From Geomonas propionica (lineage in GTDB: Bacteria > Desulfobacterota > Desulfuromonadia > Geobacterales > Geobacteraceae), in NCBI RefSeq assembly GCF_016458235.1, contig NZ_JAEMHK010000009.1:62001-126000 (forward strand): 64,000 bases of DNA, in the 5' to 3' direction. The notes beneath the pieces are model-generated. The model worked only from the letters and a program-made list of their open reading frames with translations. It was not told the DNA's origin and did not search any database. The position numbers were made by a program, and so were the translations under genes. Below are positions 18,011 to 26,147 of this stretch, piece by piece. Positions within the stretch are counted from its first letter, which is position 1. The number at the start of each line of letters is the position of its first letter.

Positions 18011-19690
18011 TTATTCTTCCTCCATGGTAGAAATATCACCGGCATCGGTCCCCAGGTAGCGAGCCTTCAGGACCCTGCGCATTATCTTGCCGCTCTTGTT
18101 CTTGGGGATCTTGTCCATGACGAAGATCTCCTGCGGCGTCGCTATGGTGGACGCCTTGTTGGAAACGTGCAGCCTTATCTTCAACTCCAGTTGAGGCGTG
18201 TACTCGCAGTTGTCGTGCAACGCGATGTAGGCCACCACCTTTTCGAAGAGCAGCTCGTCCGGTGCGCCGATGACGCCGGACTCGGCGATCTCCGGGATCT
18301 CCAGCAGGGCGCTTTCCACCTCGAACGGGCTCACCAAGTGACCGGCTGTGTTGATCACGTCGTCGCTGCGTCCCATGAACCAGAAGAAGCCGTCGGCGTC
18401 GCGGTAGGCTGTGTCGCCGGAATAGTAGTAGCCGCCGCGGAACTTCTGTCCGTACACCTCGGGATTGTTGAGGTAGGTGACGAACATGGAGGGCCAGCCC
18501 GGCTTGACGCAAAGGTTGCCCTGCTCGCCGTCCGGCACGGGCGAACCGTCGTCGGCGATTATGGCCGCCTCGATGCCCGGGGCGGGCTTGCCCATGGAAC
18601 CGGGGCGCACCTCGATCCCTGGACGGTTGGCAATCATGATGGCGCCGGTTTCGGTCTGGAACCAGGTGTCGTAGATATCCCGGTTCAGGGTGCGGCGCGC
18701 CCAATGGATAACTTCGGGATTCAGCGGCTCGCCCACGCTGAAGATGTGCCTGAGGTTTGACAGGTCGCACCTGGCGAAGAGTTCAGGCTCTTCCTTCAGG
18801 AGCATACGGAGCGCGGTCGGCGCCGAGTACCACACCGTTATCTTTTCGCGCTCCAGGATGCTGAACCAGTGCTCCGCATTGTATCCGCCGCCGAAGTGGA
18901 CCTGGGTGACCCCGATGCTCCAGGGGCCGATGATGCCGTAGGAGGTGCCGGTGACCCAGCCCTGGTCGGCCGTGCACCAGTAGACGTCGTCCTCGCTCAG
19001 TTGCAGGATCTCGCGCGCCGTCATGTTCTGGGACAGGATGCTGCTGTGCACATGCTGCACACCTTTGGGGTTCCCCGTGGAGCCAGAGGTGTAGTGCAGG
19101 ACCGAGGGGGTATCGGCGCTGGTGGCAGGCGCGGTGAACCGGTTGGACGCGTCGTGCATCAGGCGGCTGTAGCTCAGGATGTCATCCGACTGGTGCTCCT
19201 CTATATCGATCACGATCACGTAACGCAAGTTGGGTAACTGGTCGCGGACGCGCCCGATCTTCTTCAGAAAACTCTTCTTGGTGATGATCCCTTTCGCCTT
19301 GGAGTCCCCGAGCCGGTCCAGCAGGGCCTCCTCCCCGAAGTTGGAGAAAAGGGGTCCGGCGATGACCTGGAGCTTCAAGGTGCCGAGGAAGGCGAAGAAC
19401 TGCTCCGGCATCTTGGGCAGGAAGGTGAAAAGGATATCTCCGGGGGTGAAGCCCAGGCCGGCAAGGACGTTGGCGAACCTGTTGCTCTGCTGGTCGAGCT
19501 CCGCAAACGTGTAATCTGTTTGCTCCATGTGCTGGGAAATCCAGCGCATGGCAACTTTGTCAGCTCTGCCGAGATCGCATTGGTAGCGGGTGCAGATGTG
19601 ACCTATATTAAATTGACTCTCGACTAACACGGTAAGGTCTTCCTCAATCTCTCTGGCAGTTCCGAAGAAACTACATTCTTCTGCCTGCAA
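18011..19690 (-). CDS. AcsA-like acyl-CoA/acyl-carrier adenylating enzyme
   Basis: This 559-residue ANL-superfamily enzyme has the ATP motif HYTSGSTGNPKGVQHVH. It also has the acetyl-CoA-synthetase-like block DVYWCTADQGWVTGTSYGI, then VWYSAPTALRML, YYSGDTAYRDADGFFWFMGR and the C-terminal lysine motif PKNKSGKIMRR. The closest family I recognise is the short AcsA-type acetyl-CoA synthetase of Bacillus, which makes acetyl-AMP and then acetyl-CoA. Directly followed by a carrier protein and an MBOAT gene, it may instead load an acyl group, most simply acetyl, onto the carrier's phosphopantetheine, as DltA does. No ATG gives a complete protein; a TTG with AAGGTAG in front was used. Confidence 0.9.
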   Translation of the reverse strand: MQAEECSFFGTAREIEEDLTVLVESQFNIGHICTRYQCDLGRADKVAMRWISQHMEQTDYTFAELDQQSNRFANVLAGLGFTPGDILFTFLPKMPEQFFAFLGTLKLQVIAGPLFSNFGEEALLDRLGDSKAKGIITKKSFLKKIGRVRDQLPNLRYVIVIDIEEHQSDDILSYSRLMHDASNRFTAPATSADTPSVLHYTSGSTGNPKGVQHVHSSILSQNMTAREILQLSEDDVYWCTADQGWVTGTSYGIIGPWSIGVTQVHFGGGYNAEHWFSILEREKITVWYSAPTALRMLLKEEPELFARCDLSNLRHIFSVGEPLNPEVIHWARRTLNRDIYDTWFQTETGAIMIANRPGIEVRPGSMGKPAPGIEAAIIADDGSPVPDGEQGNLCVKPGWPSMFVTYLNNPEVYGQKFRGGYYYSGDTAYRDADGFFWFMGRSDDVINTAGHLVSPFEVESALLEIPEIAESGVIGAPDELLFEKVVAYIALHDNCEYTPQLELKIRLHVSNKASTIATPQEIFVMDKIPKNKSGKIMRRVLKARYLGTDAGDISTMEEE

Positions 19691-19749
19691 AAGCTACCTT
19701 AATAATCTGTAAATGATTCTGCACTTATTTCTGAGTCTTGTAGTAAAGA

Positions 19750-19791
19750 GGCTGCGCAACACATTGAATCTTGATCTATAGTTGCGCAGCC
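19750..19791 (-). terminator. Hairpin between AlgX-like gene and AcsA-like gene
   Basis: An 11 bp perfect stem (GGCTGCGCAAC / GTTGCGCAGCC) with a 20-base loop lies just after the stop of the AlgX-like gene. There is no clear T-run, so it may attenuate or stabilise mRNA rather than end it. Confidence 0.45.
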
Positions 19792-19815
19792 GCTATTACA
19801 ATTGGATTTTCAGCT

Positions 19816-21765
19816 TCATCTTTCGACGCCATAGATATTGATTCTTAGCAGTTGCGTTGGAATATCCGAACGTATGTTGCTAATATTGAAGGTAACGCTG
19901 TCTTCTGAGGTGACTGGAAATACCAGGGTGTCGATTTTATCGGGCTGGGAATAACTCTTGTGGACCATATCCACCTTGCTGCCGTGGGTAGCTTTTATAA
20001 TGGCAGCATCACCAGGCTTTGTTTCCAGTTCGATTATGAAGAAGCTGTACTTGTCCAGCGTGGGCAGTTGAAGGATGAATTCCGCTTCTTCACGTCCCTT
20101 GGCTTCACGGGCTTTAAAAGTGAGTCCTTCGCTCGGAGAGAGGGTGCAAATGGCGTCTTTGGGGGCATTGCGTAGCTTGATTGATTGAACGAGCGTTTCC
20201 GCCGCGTAGGAAGCTACAGAGGTGCGGGCGGCTTTCGTCGGATCAACAACAGGAGGCAGGTCCAAGGCACTGGCCGTTATCATGGGAACCATCGGGAAAA
20301 TACAAACCGCCCGCTTCTCCAAAAAACTGTCCCCTTCGCGCGCCAGCATCCGCGGGATACTGGCGTCAGAACCTGCCCGGTACAGCATATCCGGAACAAC
20401 ACCTGTGAGGTACGCAAGGTACGAGGTGATGTTGCCGCCGAGTTTCAAGGACGGGTACTCAGTGAAGGAAGAGCCGACAACTAGTATGGGGGAATCGGAA
20501 CCAAGTTTCCTGCCCAGCGGCTTTTGGTTATCCGTGTACACTCCGTGGAAGGTCACGTAGTCGGTGGCCTTGTATTTGGAGTTTCCCTTAGGCCAGAACG
20601 GATTGCACTTCTCGGTTGCCCAGAGAAAGCTGTTCAGGTCCATCCCGGTTGAGACTTTTTCTAGATGTAATTTGGCAGGAGGAACTGCGACGATTGTCTC
20701 GTAACGCTTGACCCGTTCCGCGAGAGCTTCTGCCGCTACCCATGCCATTCCTTCTGCAGGGTGCCTTTCCGAGCGGTCGGAGTACCAGTACATCAGCGGG
20801 AATTTGAAGCGCGACGCCTTCGCCCTGGGAACGATGTCCGTCACTATCTCCACATCTGCTTCGAGAAGTTCCTTATACATCCGCAAAAGGTATGGATTCG
20901 GCACCTCCCCCGCGGGAAGGTCGGAAAAGAGGTCGTCGGTTATCTCTCCTTTGTATGGCACCCGAAGTACTATTAGGTCCACGTTGCGGGCTGAAAGGTA
21001 GTTTTTGAAGGCGACGAGGGACCTGACGAAATCGGGAGAATAAGCCGTGTCCAACGGCAATTCCCCAATGCCGAAGAAGCTGTCGTCGATCCATTTGACG
21101 GGACTGGACTGGAACTGTTGCCAGTACTGATTTCTATGCTTTTCAAGCGACTTGTACCATTTGTCCCAGTCTCCCCCATGTGCTTCAAGTAGCTGGTTTA
21201 TCTGATTTAGATCGCGTTTTATCTGCTCCCTTCTTTCACTGGCGGCGTTGTTGTCACGCTTTTTGTCCGTTACTGCTCCACGTGGGGCGGGAGGGCTTAC
21301 GGCAAAGGCAGGCTGTTGCCCTGCGGAAGTGAACGCGCCGATCGCCGTGATCTGCTGGGGGGAAAGTAGTTCGAGTTCTGTATCCTCGACTTCATCGGCC
21401 TGCTGTGTCTGCCTGACCTTTTCCGGCATGGATGCAAACGGCACGACGGTGGCCCGGACCATGTCCCCAGCCTTGAAGTGAGCTTCGGGTGCATACTGTC
21501 TGGCAAAAAAACCGGGCAGCACGAGAACGGCCTTCTTTGGAACGCTTCGGCCCGAAAGGATGTTTTTGATCTCTATGACAGCCGTATAGTAGCAGTCGGG
21601 ATAAGGGTTGGTCTCCGCCTTCGGTAGTTTCGAGACCTGTGTGAGCACTCCTTCTACCACCGTCTGCCCGGCTTCTGTCGATGTGACACTGCCTGAGGCA
21701 TGGGACAGACAGCGCCACAAACTAATCGCGACCAGCAGCATGGTGGCAAGAAGGCGTGGCCTCAT
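19816..21765 (-). CDS. Exported AlgX-like SGNH protein with altered catalytic motifs
   Basis: The protein has 649 residues with an N-terminal signal (MRPRLLATMLLVAISLW...HASG). The first ~150 residues form a beta domain (GVLTQVSKLPKAETNPYPDC, then FFARQYAPEAHFKAGD) similar to the linker domain of the tandem AlgJ/AlgX-like protein. The C-terminal part resembles an AlgX/AlgJ SGNH fold. A G-S-S-F-T-E-Y motif stands where the GDS/GTS nucleophile is expected, and SERHPAEGM stands where DTHWSPIG is expected, so Asp is replaced by Glu while the His is kept. Activity is therefore uncertain; it could be a second O-acyltransferase or a binding protein. Its ATG overlaps the stop of the preceding glycosyltransferase gene by four bases (ATGA), pointing to coupled translation. 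Confidence 0.75.
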   Translation of the reverse strand: MRPRLLATMLLVAISLWRCLSHASGSVTSTEAGQTVVEGVLTQVSKLPKAETNPYPDCYYTAVIEIKNILSGRSVPKKAVLVLPGFFARQYAPEAHFKAGDMVRATVVPFASMPEKVRQTQQADEVEDTELELLSPQQITAIGAFTSAGQQPAFAVSPPAPRGAVTDKKRDNNAASERREQIKRDLNQINQLLEAHGGDWDKWYKSLEKHRNQYWQQFQSSPVKWIDDSFFGIGELPLDTAYSPDFVRSLVAFKNYLSARNVDLIVLRVPYKGEITDDLFSDLPAGEVPNPYLLRMYKELLEADVEIVTDIVPRAKASRFKFPLMYWYSDRSERHPAEGMAWVAAEALAERVKRYETIVAVPPAKLHLEKVSTGMDLNSFLWATEKCNPFWPKGNSKYKATDYVTFHGVYTDNQKPLGRKLGSDSPILVVGSSFTEYPSLKLGGNITSYLAYLTGVVPDMLYRAGSDASIPRMLAREGDSFLEKRAVCIFPMVPMITASALDLPPVVDPTKAARTSVASYAAETLVQSIKLRNAPKDAICTLSPSEGLTFKAREAKGREEAEFILQLPTLDKYSFFIIELETKPGDAAIIKATHGSKVDMVHKSYSQPDKIDTLVFPVTSEDSVTFNISNIRSDIPTQLLRINIYGVER

Positions 21766-24700
21766 TTCTTTCCCTGTACCTTCTGCGCGACTTCGTACGC
21801 CTTTCTGAGCGGTTCCGTGACTCTCCAACTGGCCGACTGCAACAGGTCCTCTATGCGCGCTTCGCGCGCCGCCACCAACTCATCCTTTGCCGCCAACTGT
21901 TCCTTGAGCAGGGCCGCCGTCCTTTCCAGGTCCTCTTTCTCTCTTTGAACCGCCGCCAGTTGCTGCTGCAGCGCGAGCACCTCGTGCTGGTACTGGGATA
22001 TATCTACCTCCTGTACCGCGGCCGGCTGAACCTGCACTTCATACACCCCCTCGACAACGCTCTTCGTTGCTTCGAGATAGGCCCTGCCGAACTTCTGGTC
22101 CGGTTCCAGGTGGTTCCCTTCGGCCCATTCGTTCCAGGCGTTCACGAAGGCGATGCGCTCGCTTCCCTGGAAGCGATGCCTGGTAAAGGCAATGACGTGC
22201 TCCAACCACTGGCGGTACTTGTCCGGCGTGGAGCCGACGAAGATGTTGGCGCCCTCCTGCCGCCTCGCGGAGTTGTCCCACGAGGGGGTGGCGCAGCGGA
22301 ATCTCTTGTAGGCGACGTCCGGCTTTGCCATCATCTCGTCCGCCAGGTTGTCGTAGCGGTGCACGTAGTTGTTGCGGTAGACCTCGTTTAGAAGGTCCAG
22401 GCCCGGCAACTTTTCATTCTGCTCCGGCATGATGCGCGGACCCTTCTTCTGCCAGTCCGGGGCGAATTCGAGGGCGGCGTCGAAGCCTATGGACGCGGGG
22501 TCGCAGTTGCCGATGCTCTCCACGCGCACCAGGTACAGTTCGCCGATGCCGGCGGCGCGGGCCTCCTCGCGCCAGAGGCGCGCGGTGGCGGCGGGGTCCG
22601 GTATGTTCTCGGTGCGGTAGACCAGGAACATGGGCTTGCCGTTCACCCGTATGTAGCGCGGATCCCGGAAGACCCGGAACTGGTCCCGGATGTGGTTCCG
22701 GTCGTCCGCCTCGCTGTAGTCCTGCTTCATCAGGACGTGCTGCTCCTCGCCGTCCCAGCGCCGGGTCCAGTTTTCGTTGGCCCAGCAGACACAGAAGGGG
22801 AAGTCCGGCTTGCCGGAATTGAGCACCGCTTCGAGCGGAGTTTCCAGGAGCCTTCTGCCGTTGAACCAGTAGTGGTAGTAGCAGAAGCCGTGTACGCCGT
22901 ACTGCCGCGCCAGCTCTGCTTGGGCGATCCTGGTCTCCTCAAGGCGCAGATCGTAAAAACTCAGATCTGCGGGGACGTGGGGCTGGTAGTGCCCTTTGAA
23001 GAGCGGCTTCGCCTTGGCGACGTTGCGCCACTCGGTGAACCCTTTGCCCCACCACTCGTCGTTCTCCGGGATCGGGTGGTACTGGGGCAGATACATGGCG
23101 ATAAGACGCGGCATGGTTTGCTCCGGTTCGGGTTTGCGGGCGGCAGGCCGCTCCTTGCGTGGCACTCCGATGAGAATTTCTGCCAGCGTTTTCTTGGCCC
23201 CTGAGGAATGGAAGGTTGTTTTGGCGAACTCGCGGTACAGGGCGCTGGTCAACTCCAGGCCCTGCTGGTCCCGGTACCGGGCGATCAGCGCCCGGGCGAA
23301 CTCCTCGGCGCTGTCGGCGGCCTCGCTCACGGCTTCGATGCCCGGTATTCCCTCTAGGCCGATAGCGGTCGACACCATGGGCACCCCGTTGCGCAGCGCC
23401 TCCACGGTTTTGCCTTTCACGCCGGCGCCGAAGCGCAGCGGGATCACGACCATCCTGATCTGGCGGTAGAAATCCTCGAGCTCCTGCTCGCTCACATGGC
23501 CGTGGATGCTGATGTTGTCCGAGGCCAGGTCCCTGACTTCCTGGGGAGGATAGGTGCCGATGACGTGCAGCACCATGTCGGGCACCTCTGCGAGGACCTT
23601 GGGGAAGATCTCGCGCGTGAACCAGAGGATGGCATCGAGGTTCGGCTTGTGGCCGCAGCCTCCCACGAACATGATGTCCTTGCGGCCGGCAAAGCTTTGG
23701 CGCTCGGCAGGGAAGTCCTCATAGAAGAAGAGGGGGACCGCGTGAATCTTTTCAGCAGGCAGCAGGTCGGCGAGGACCTGTCGCTCATAGTCGCTGTAAG
23801 TCAGCGTGGCGTCGGACTTCTCGATGATATCGAATTCGATCTGGCGGTAGCTCTCCGCTTCCTTCAGGGTCTCGGGATTCCCGTCGACTTCGTATTTTCT
23901 CGACAGCCTGAGGTAGTGCAGGTCGTGCCCCTGGAACAGCAGGGCGCTTTCGGTGTGGGCCCGGACGAAGTCGATGTAGGAGACCGTGATGTTGGGACGG
24001 TTGAACAGGACGTAGTTCAGTTCCTGGCCATGTTCCAGAACCCAGCGCTGCCAGTTCTCGCGGTACCACTCCCCCTCTAACATGGTGATGCCCAGTTCTT
24101 CGAGCGCAGAGGAGTAGGGCTCGCGCCGCTCGAAGTCGTCCGGCAGGAAGTAGACCTTGAGGCCCAGTTCTGCCAGGAGTTTCAGGTACATGAAGGTGGT
24201 GCGCGACCCCGCGTACTTGTCGAACTGTGGCACCTCGTAGTCGATCACCAGGATCGACTGGCCGCGCAGCGCGGAGGCCTCCTGCGGCAGCGACGTGGCG
24301 GCGGACTGCAGCCGTGGCACCGTCTGCACCTGGTCGAGGTAGCGCAGCAGCGCCCGGAGCGCCGGGGCGCTCCGTTCCTGCAGTCCGGCGAAGGCGACCT
24401 CGAACAGGTAGCCGATCACGATCTTCCTGGCGCAGCGGGCCGTAAAGGAAGTGGCCCCTTCCTTGGCGGCGACGTCGAGGTAGCGGCGCAGGCGCTGACA
24501 GATGCCGTCGTAGCTGCCGGCCTGTGAGGAGGCATCCAGGATGGCGTCCGATCTGCCTTGCCAGTAGGTGCGGTGGTAGAACCACTGCATGGTGACCCGG
24601 CGCGGATCGATCTTGTGGTGGATGACGGCCTCGGGTGCGAAGGCGATGCGCAGGCCCGCCTGCGCGATCTTCTTGCAGATGTTCACTTCCTCGTTGGAGA

Positions 24701-25268
24701 GCAGGGAGTTGCCAATACGTCCGAGGTTGGTCGGGAAAACGCCGATGCTGTCGAAAACGCTCTTGCGGAAGGTTATGTTGGCACCCCAAGGGGTGTCGGG
24801 CCATGTGAAGGCCCCGGCCTTTCTGGCTGCATCGAACTCGTTGATGGTGAGGTAGGGGACCCAGTCGTCGGAGAGCCAGGCCGGGCGCTCGGAGGGCCAG
24901 ACCGGGCGGATCGGGCCTCCGGCGCAGGCGACGTCGGCGTCGGCGAAAGCGTCCACGATAGCCGCCAGCCAACCGGGCTCGGCGTCGATGTCGTCGTCCA
25001 CGAAGGCGACGATTTCTCCCGCCGCATTCTCGATGCCGGCGTTGCGGGCGAAGGAGAGTCCCTGTCGCGCTTCGAAGATGTACTTGATGGCGACCTCGGA
25101 GGAGGCCGCCGCCTGTTCGGTAACCGCACGGGTGTCATCGGACGAGTTGTTGTCGACCACCACGATTTCAAAATCGGCAGCAGGAAACTGCTGCTTCTGA
25201 ATGGCAGCGATGGAATCCCGCAGGAGCTCCACCCTGTTGTAAGTACAAATGATTACCGATGCTTTCAT
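21762..25268 (-). CDS. Three-domain glycosyltransferase (GT2-GT4-WbsX/GH99-like)
   Basis: The protein has 1168 residues. Residues about 1-260 form a GT2 domain closely similar to the first domain of the 9912-13265 protein (SVIICTYNR, VVDNNSSDD, FVDDDIDA, then LTINEFDAA and WFYHRTYWQGRSDA). About 343-705 is a GT4-type domain (ILVIDYEVPQFDKYAG, FVGGCGHKPNLDAILWF, PLRFGAGVKGKTVEA). About 718-1072 is a WbsX/GH99-like domain (AMYLPQYHPIPENDEWWGKG, FCYYHYWFNGRRLLE, NAWNEWAEGNHLEPD), common in O-antigen clusters but of unproven reaction. A coiled coil and the terminal motif SASWRVTEPLR close the protein. It should act at the cytoplasmic face on the growing glycan. Its stop overlaps the next ATG. Confidence 0.92.
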   Translation of the reverse strand: MKASVIICTYNRVELLRDSIAAIQKQQFPAADFEIVVVDNNSSDDTRAVTEQAAASSEVAIKYIFEARQGLSFARNAGIENAAGEIVAFVDDDIDAEPGWLAAIVDAFADADVACAGGPIRPVWPSERPAWLSDDWVPYLTINEFDAARKAGAFTWPDTPWGANITFRKSVFDSIGVFPTNLGRIGNSLLSNEEVNICKKIAQAGLRIAFAPEAVIHHKIDPRRVTMQWFYHRTYWQGRSDAILDASSQAGSYDGICQRLRRYLDVAAKEGATSFTARCARKIVIGYLFEVAFAGLQERSAPALRALLRYLDQVQTVPRLQSAATSLPQEASALRGQSILVIDYEVPQFDKYAGSRTTFMYLKLLAELGLKVYFLPDDFERREPYSSALEELGITMLEGEWYRENWQRWVLEHGQELNYVLFNRPNITVSYIDFVRAHTESALLFQGHDLHYLRLSRKYEVDGNPETLKEAESYRQIEFDIIEKSDATLTYSDYERQVLADLLPAEKIHAVPLFFYEDFPAERQSFAGRKDIMFVGGCGHKPNLDAILWFTREIFPKVLAEVPDMVLHVIGTYPPQEVRDLASDNISIHGHVSEQELEDFYRQIRMVVIPLRFGAGVKGKTVEALRNGVPMVSTAIGLEGIPGIEAVSEAADSAEEFARALIARYRDQQGLELTSALYREFAKTTFHSSGAKKTLAEILIGVPRKERPAARKPEPEQTMPRLIAMYLPQYHPIPENDEWWGKGFTEWRNVAKAKPLFKGHYQPHVPADLSFYDLRLEETRIAQAELARQYGVHGFCYYHYWFNGRRLLETPLEAVLNSGKPDFPFCVCWANENWTRRWDGEEQHVLMKQDYSEADDRNHIRDQFRVFRDPRYIRVNGKPMFLVYRTENIPDPAATARLWREEARAAGIGELYLVRVESIGNCDPASIGFDAALEFAPDWQKKGPRIMPEQNEKLPGLDLLNEVYRNNYVHRYDNLADEMMAKPDVAYKRFRCATPSWDNSARRQEGANIFVGSTPDKYRQWLEHVIAFTRHRFQGSERIAFVNAWNEWAEGNHLEPDQKFGRAYLEATKSVVEGVYEVQVQPAAVQEVDISQYQHEVLALQQQLAAVQREKEDLERTAALLKEQLAAKDELVAAREARIEDLLQSASWRVTEPLRKAYEVAQKVQGKK

Positions 25269-25286
25269 GATAGACCTGCGCTTTCT

Positions 25287-26147
25287 TTATTTAACGTACG
25301 ATCTGGTGAACTTGTTTCCTTTGTAGATGAAGAAGGGCCGGATGAAGGGGAACAGCACCTCCGCAATCCGCTTCACCTCGGACTTCGCCAAGCCCTCGCG
25401 AAGCGTCTGCCAGATTTCGCCGTTGGTCATGTCCGCGATCATGTCCGAGAAGCCGTAGTGCACGCCCACGTTGCGCCAGCCCAGTCCCTCGTTCTCGCAG
25501 CGCTTGGCCAGGCTGGTGACCGTGTACATGTGGGTGTGGGCGCTCCTCGCTTTGTCCTGGAAGACGATCTTGTGCCCGGCTTGCGCCACCCTCTGCTGGA
25601 ACACCTTGTCCTCGCTCATCTCCACGGTGCCGAGTGGGTGCTCTTTCCATACCGAGCGCCTGATGGCGCAGCAGGTGAACGAGAGTCCGATGTTGTTGTT
25701 ATTCTCCATCCACATCTTGCAGTCACGCGTGTAGTAGAACTTGCGCACTTTCTCCCAGAAGAAGAGCTCCTCGTCGCTCCACTCGGGGAGCACGTCCATC
25801 GCCTGGACCACCGCCACCTGCGGGTCGTCGAAGGGAGCCATCAGGTTGGCGAGCCAGTCGGTGCCCACCGGGACCGAGTCCTGGGATATGACGACGACGA
25901 TCTCGCCCTGCGCCACCTCAAACCCGTAATCGCGGGTCCGGCCGAAGTTGAATTCCTTCGGCTCGACCTGGTGCAGCACGACCGGATGGGCCGTGAGCGT
26001 CTCCAGAGTTCCGTCGCTGGAACCCGAATCGACCGCGACGACCTCGTACTCGAACTCCGCCTGCTGAGACAACACCGCTCGCAGAGAATCCTTGAACAGG
26101 TCGCCGCCGTTTTTGGTGAGATACACTACCGAGGCTTTCACCGCCAT
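25287..26147 (-). CDS. GT2 family glycosyltransferase
   Basis: This 286-residue single-domain GT2 enzyme has SVVYLTKNGGDLF, VVAVDSGSSDGTLETL, FGRTRDYGFE, VVVISQDSVPVG and an acidic catalytic segment near EMSEDKVFQQRVAQAG. The ATG overlaps the stop codon of the upstream gene by one base (TGATG) and is preceded by AAGGGG, so the longer upstream frame was rejected. The C-terminal part contains SFTCCAIRRSVW and a hydrophobic, membrane-associating end (VLFPFIRPFFIYK). The two flanking genes encode multi-domain glycosyltransferases; sugar specificity is unknown. Confidence 0.92.
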   Translation of the reverse strand: MAVKASVVYLTKNGGDLFKDSLRAVLSQQAEFEYEVVAVDSGSSDGTLETLTAHPVVLHQVEPKEFNFGRTRDYGFEVAQGEIVVVISQDSVPVGTDWLANLMAPFDDPQVAVVQAMDVLPEWSDEELFFWEKVRKFYYTRDCKMWMENNNNIGLSFTCCAIRRSVWKEHPLGTVEMSEDKVFQQRVAQAGHKIVFQDKARSAHTHMYTVTSLAKRCENEGLGWRNVGVHYGFSDMIADMTNGEIWQTLREGLAKSEVKRIAEVLFPFIRPFFIYKGNKFTRSYVK

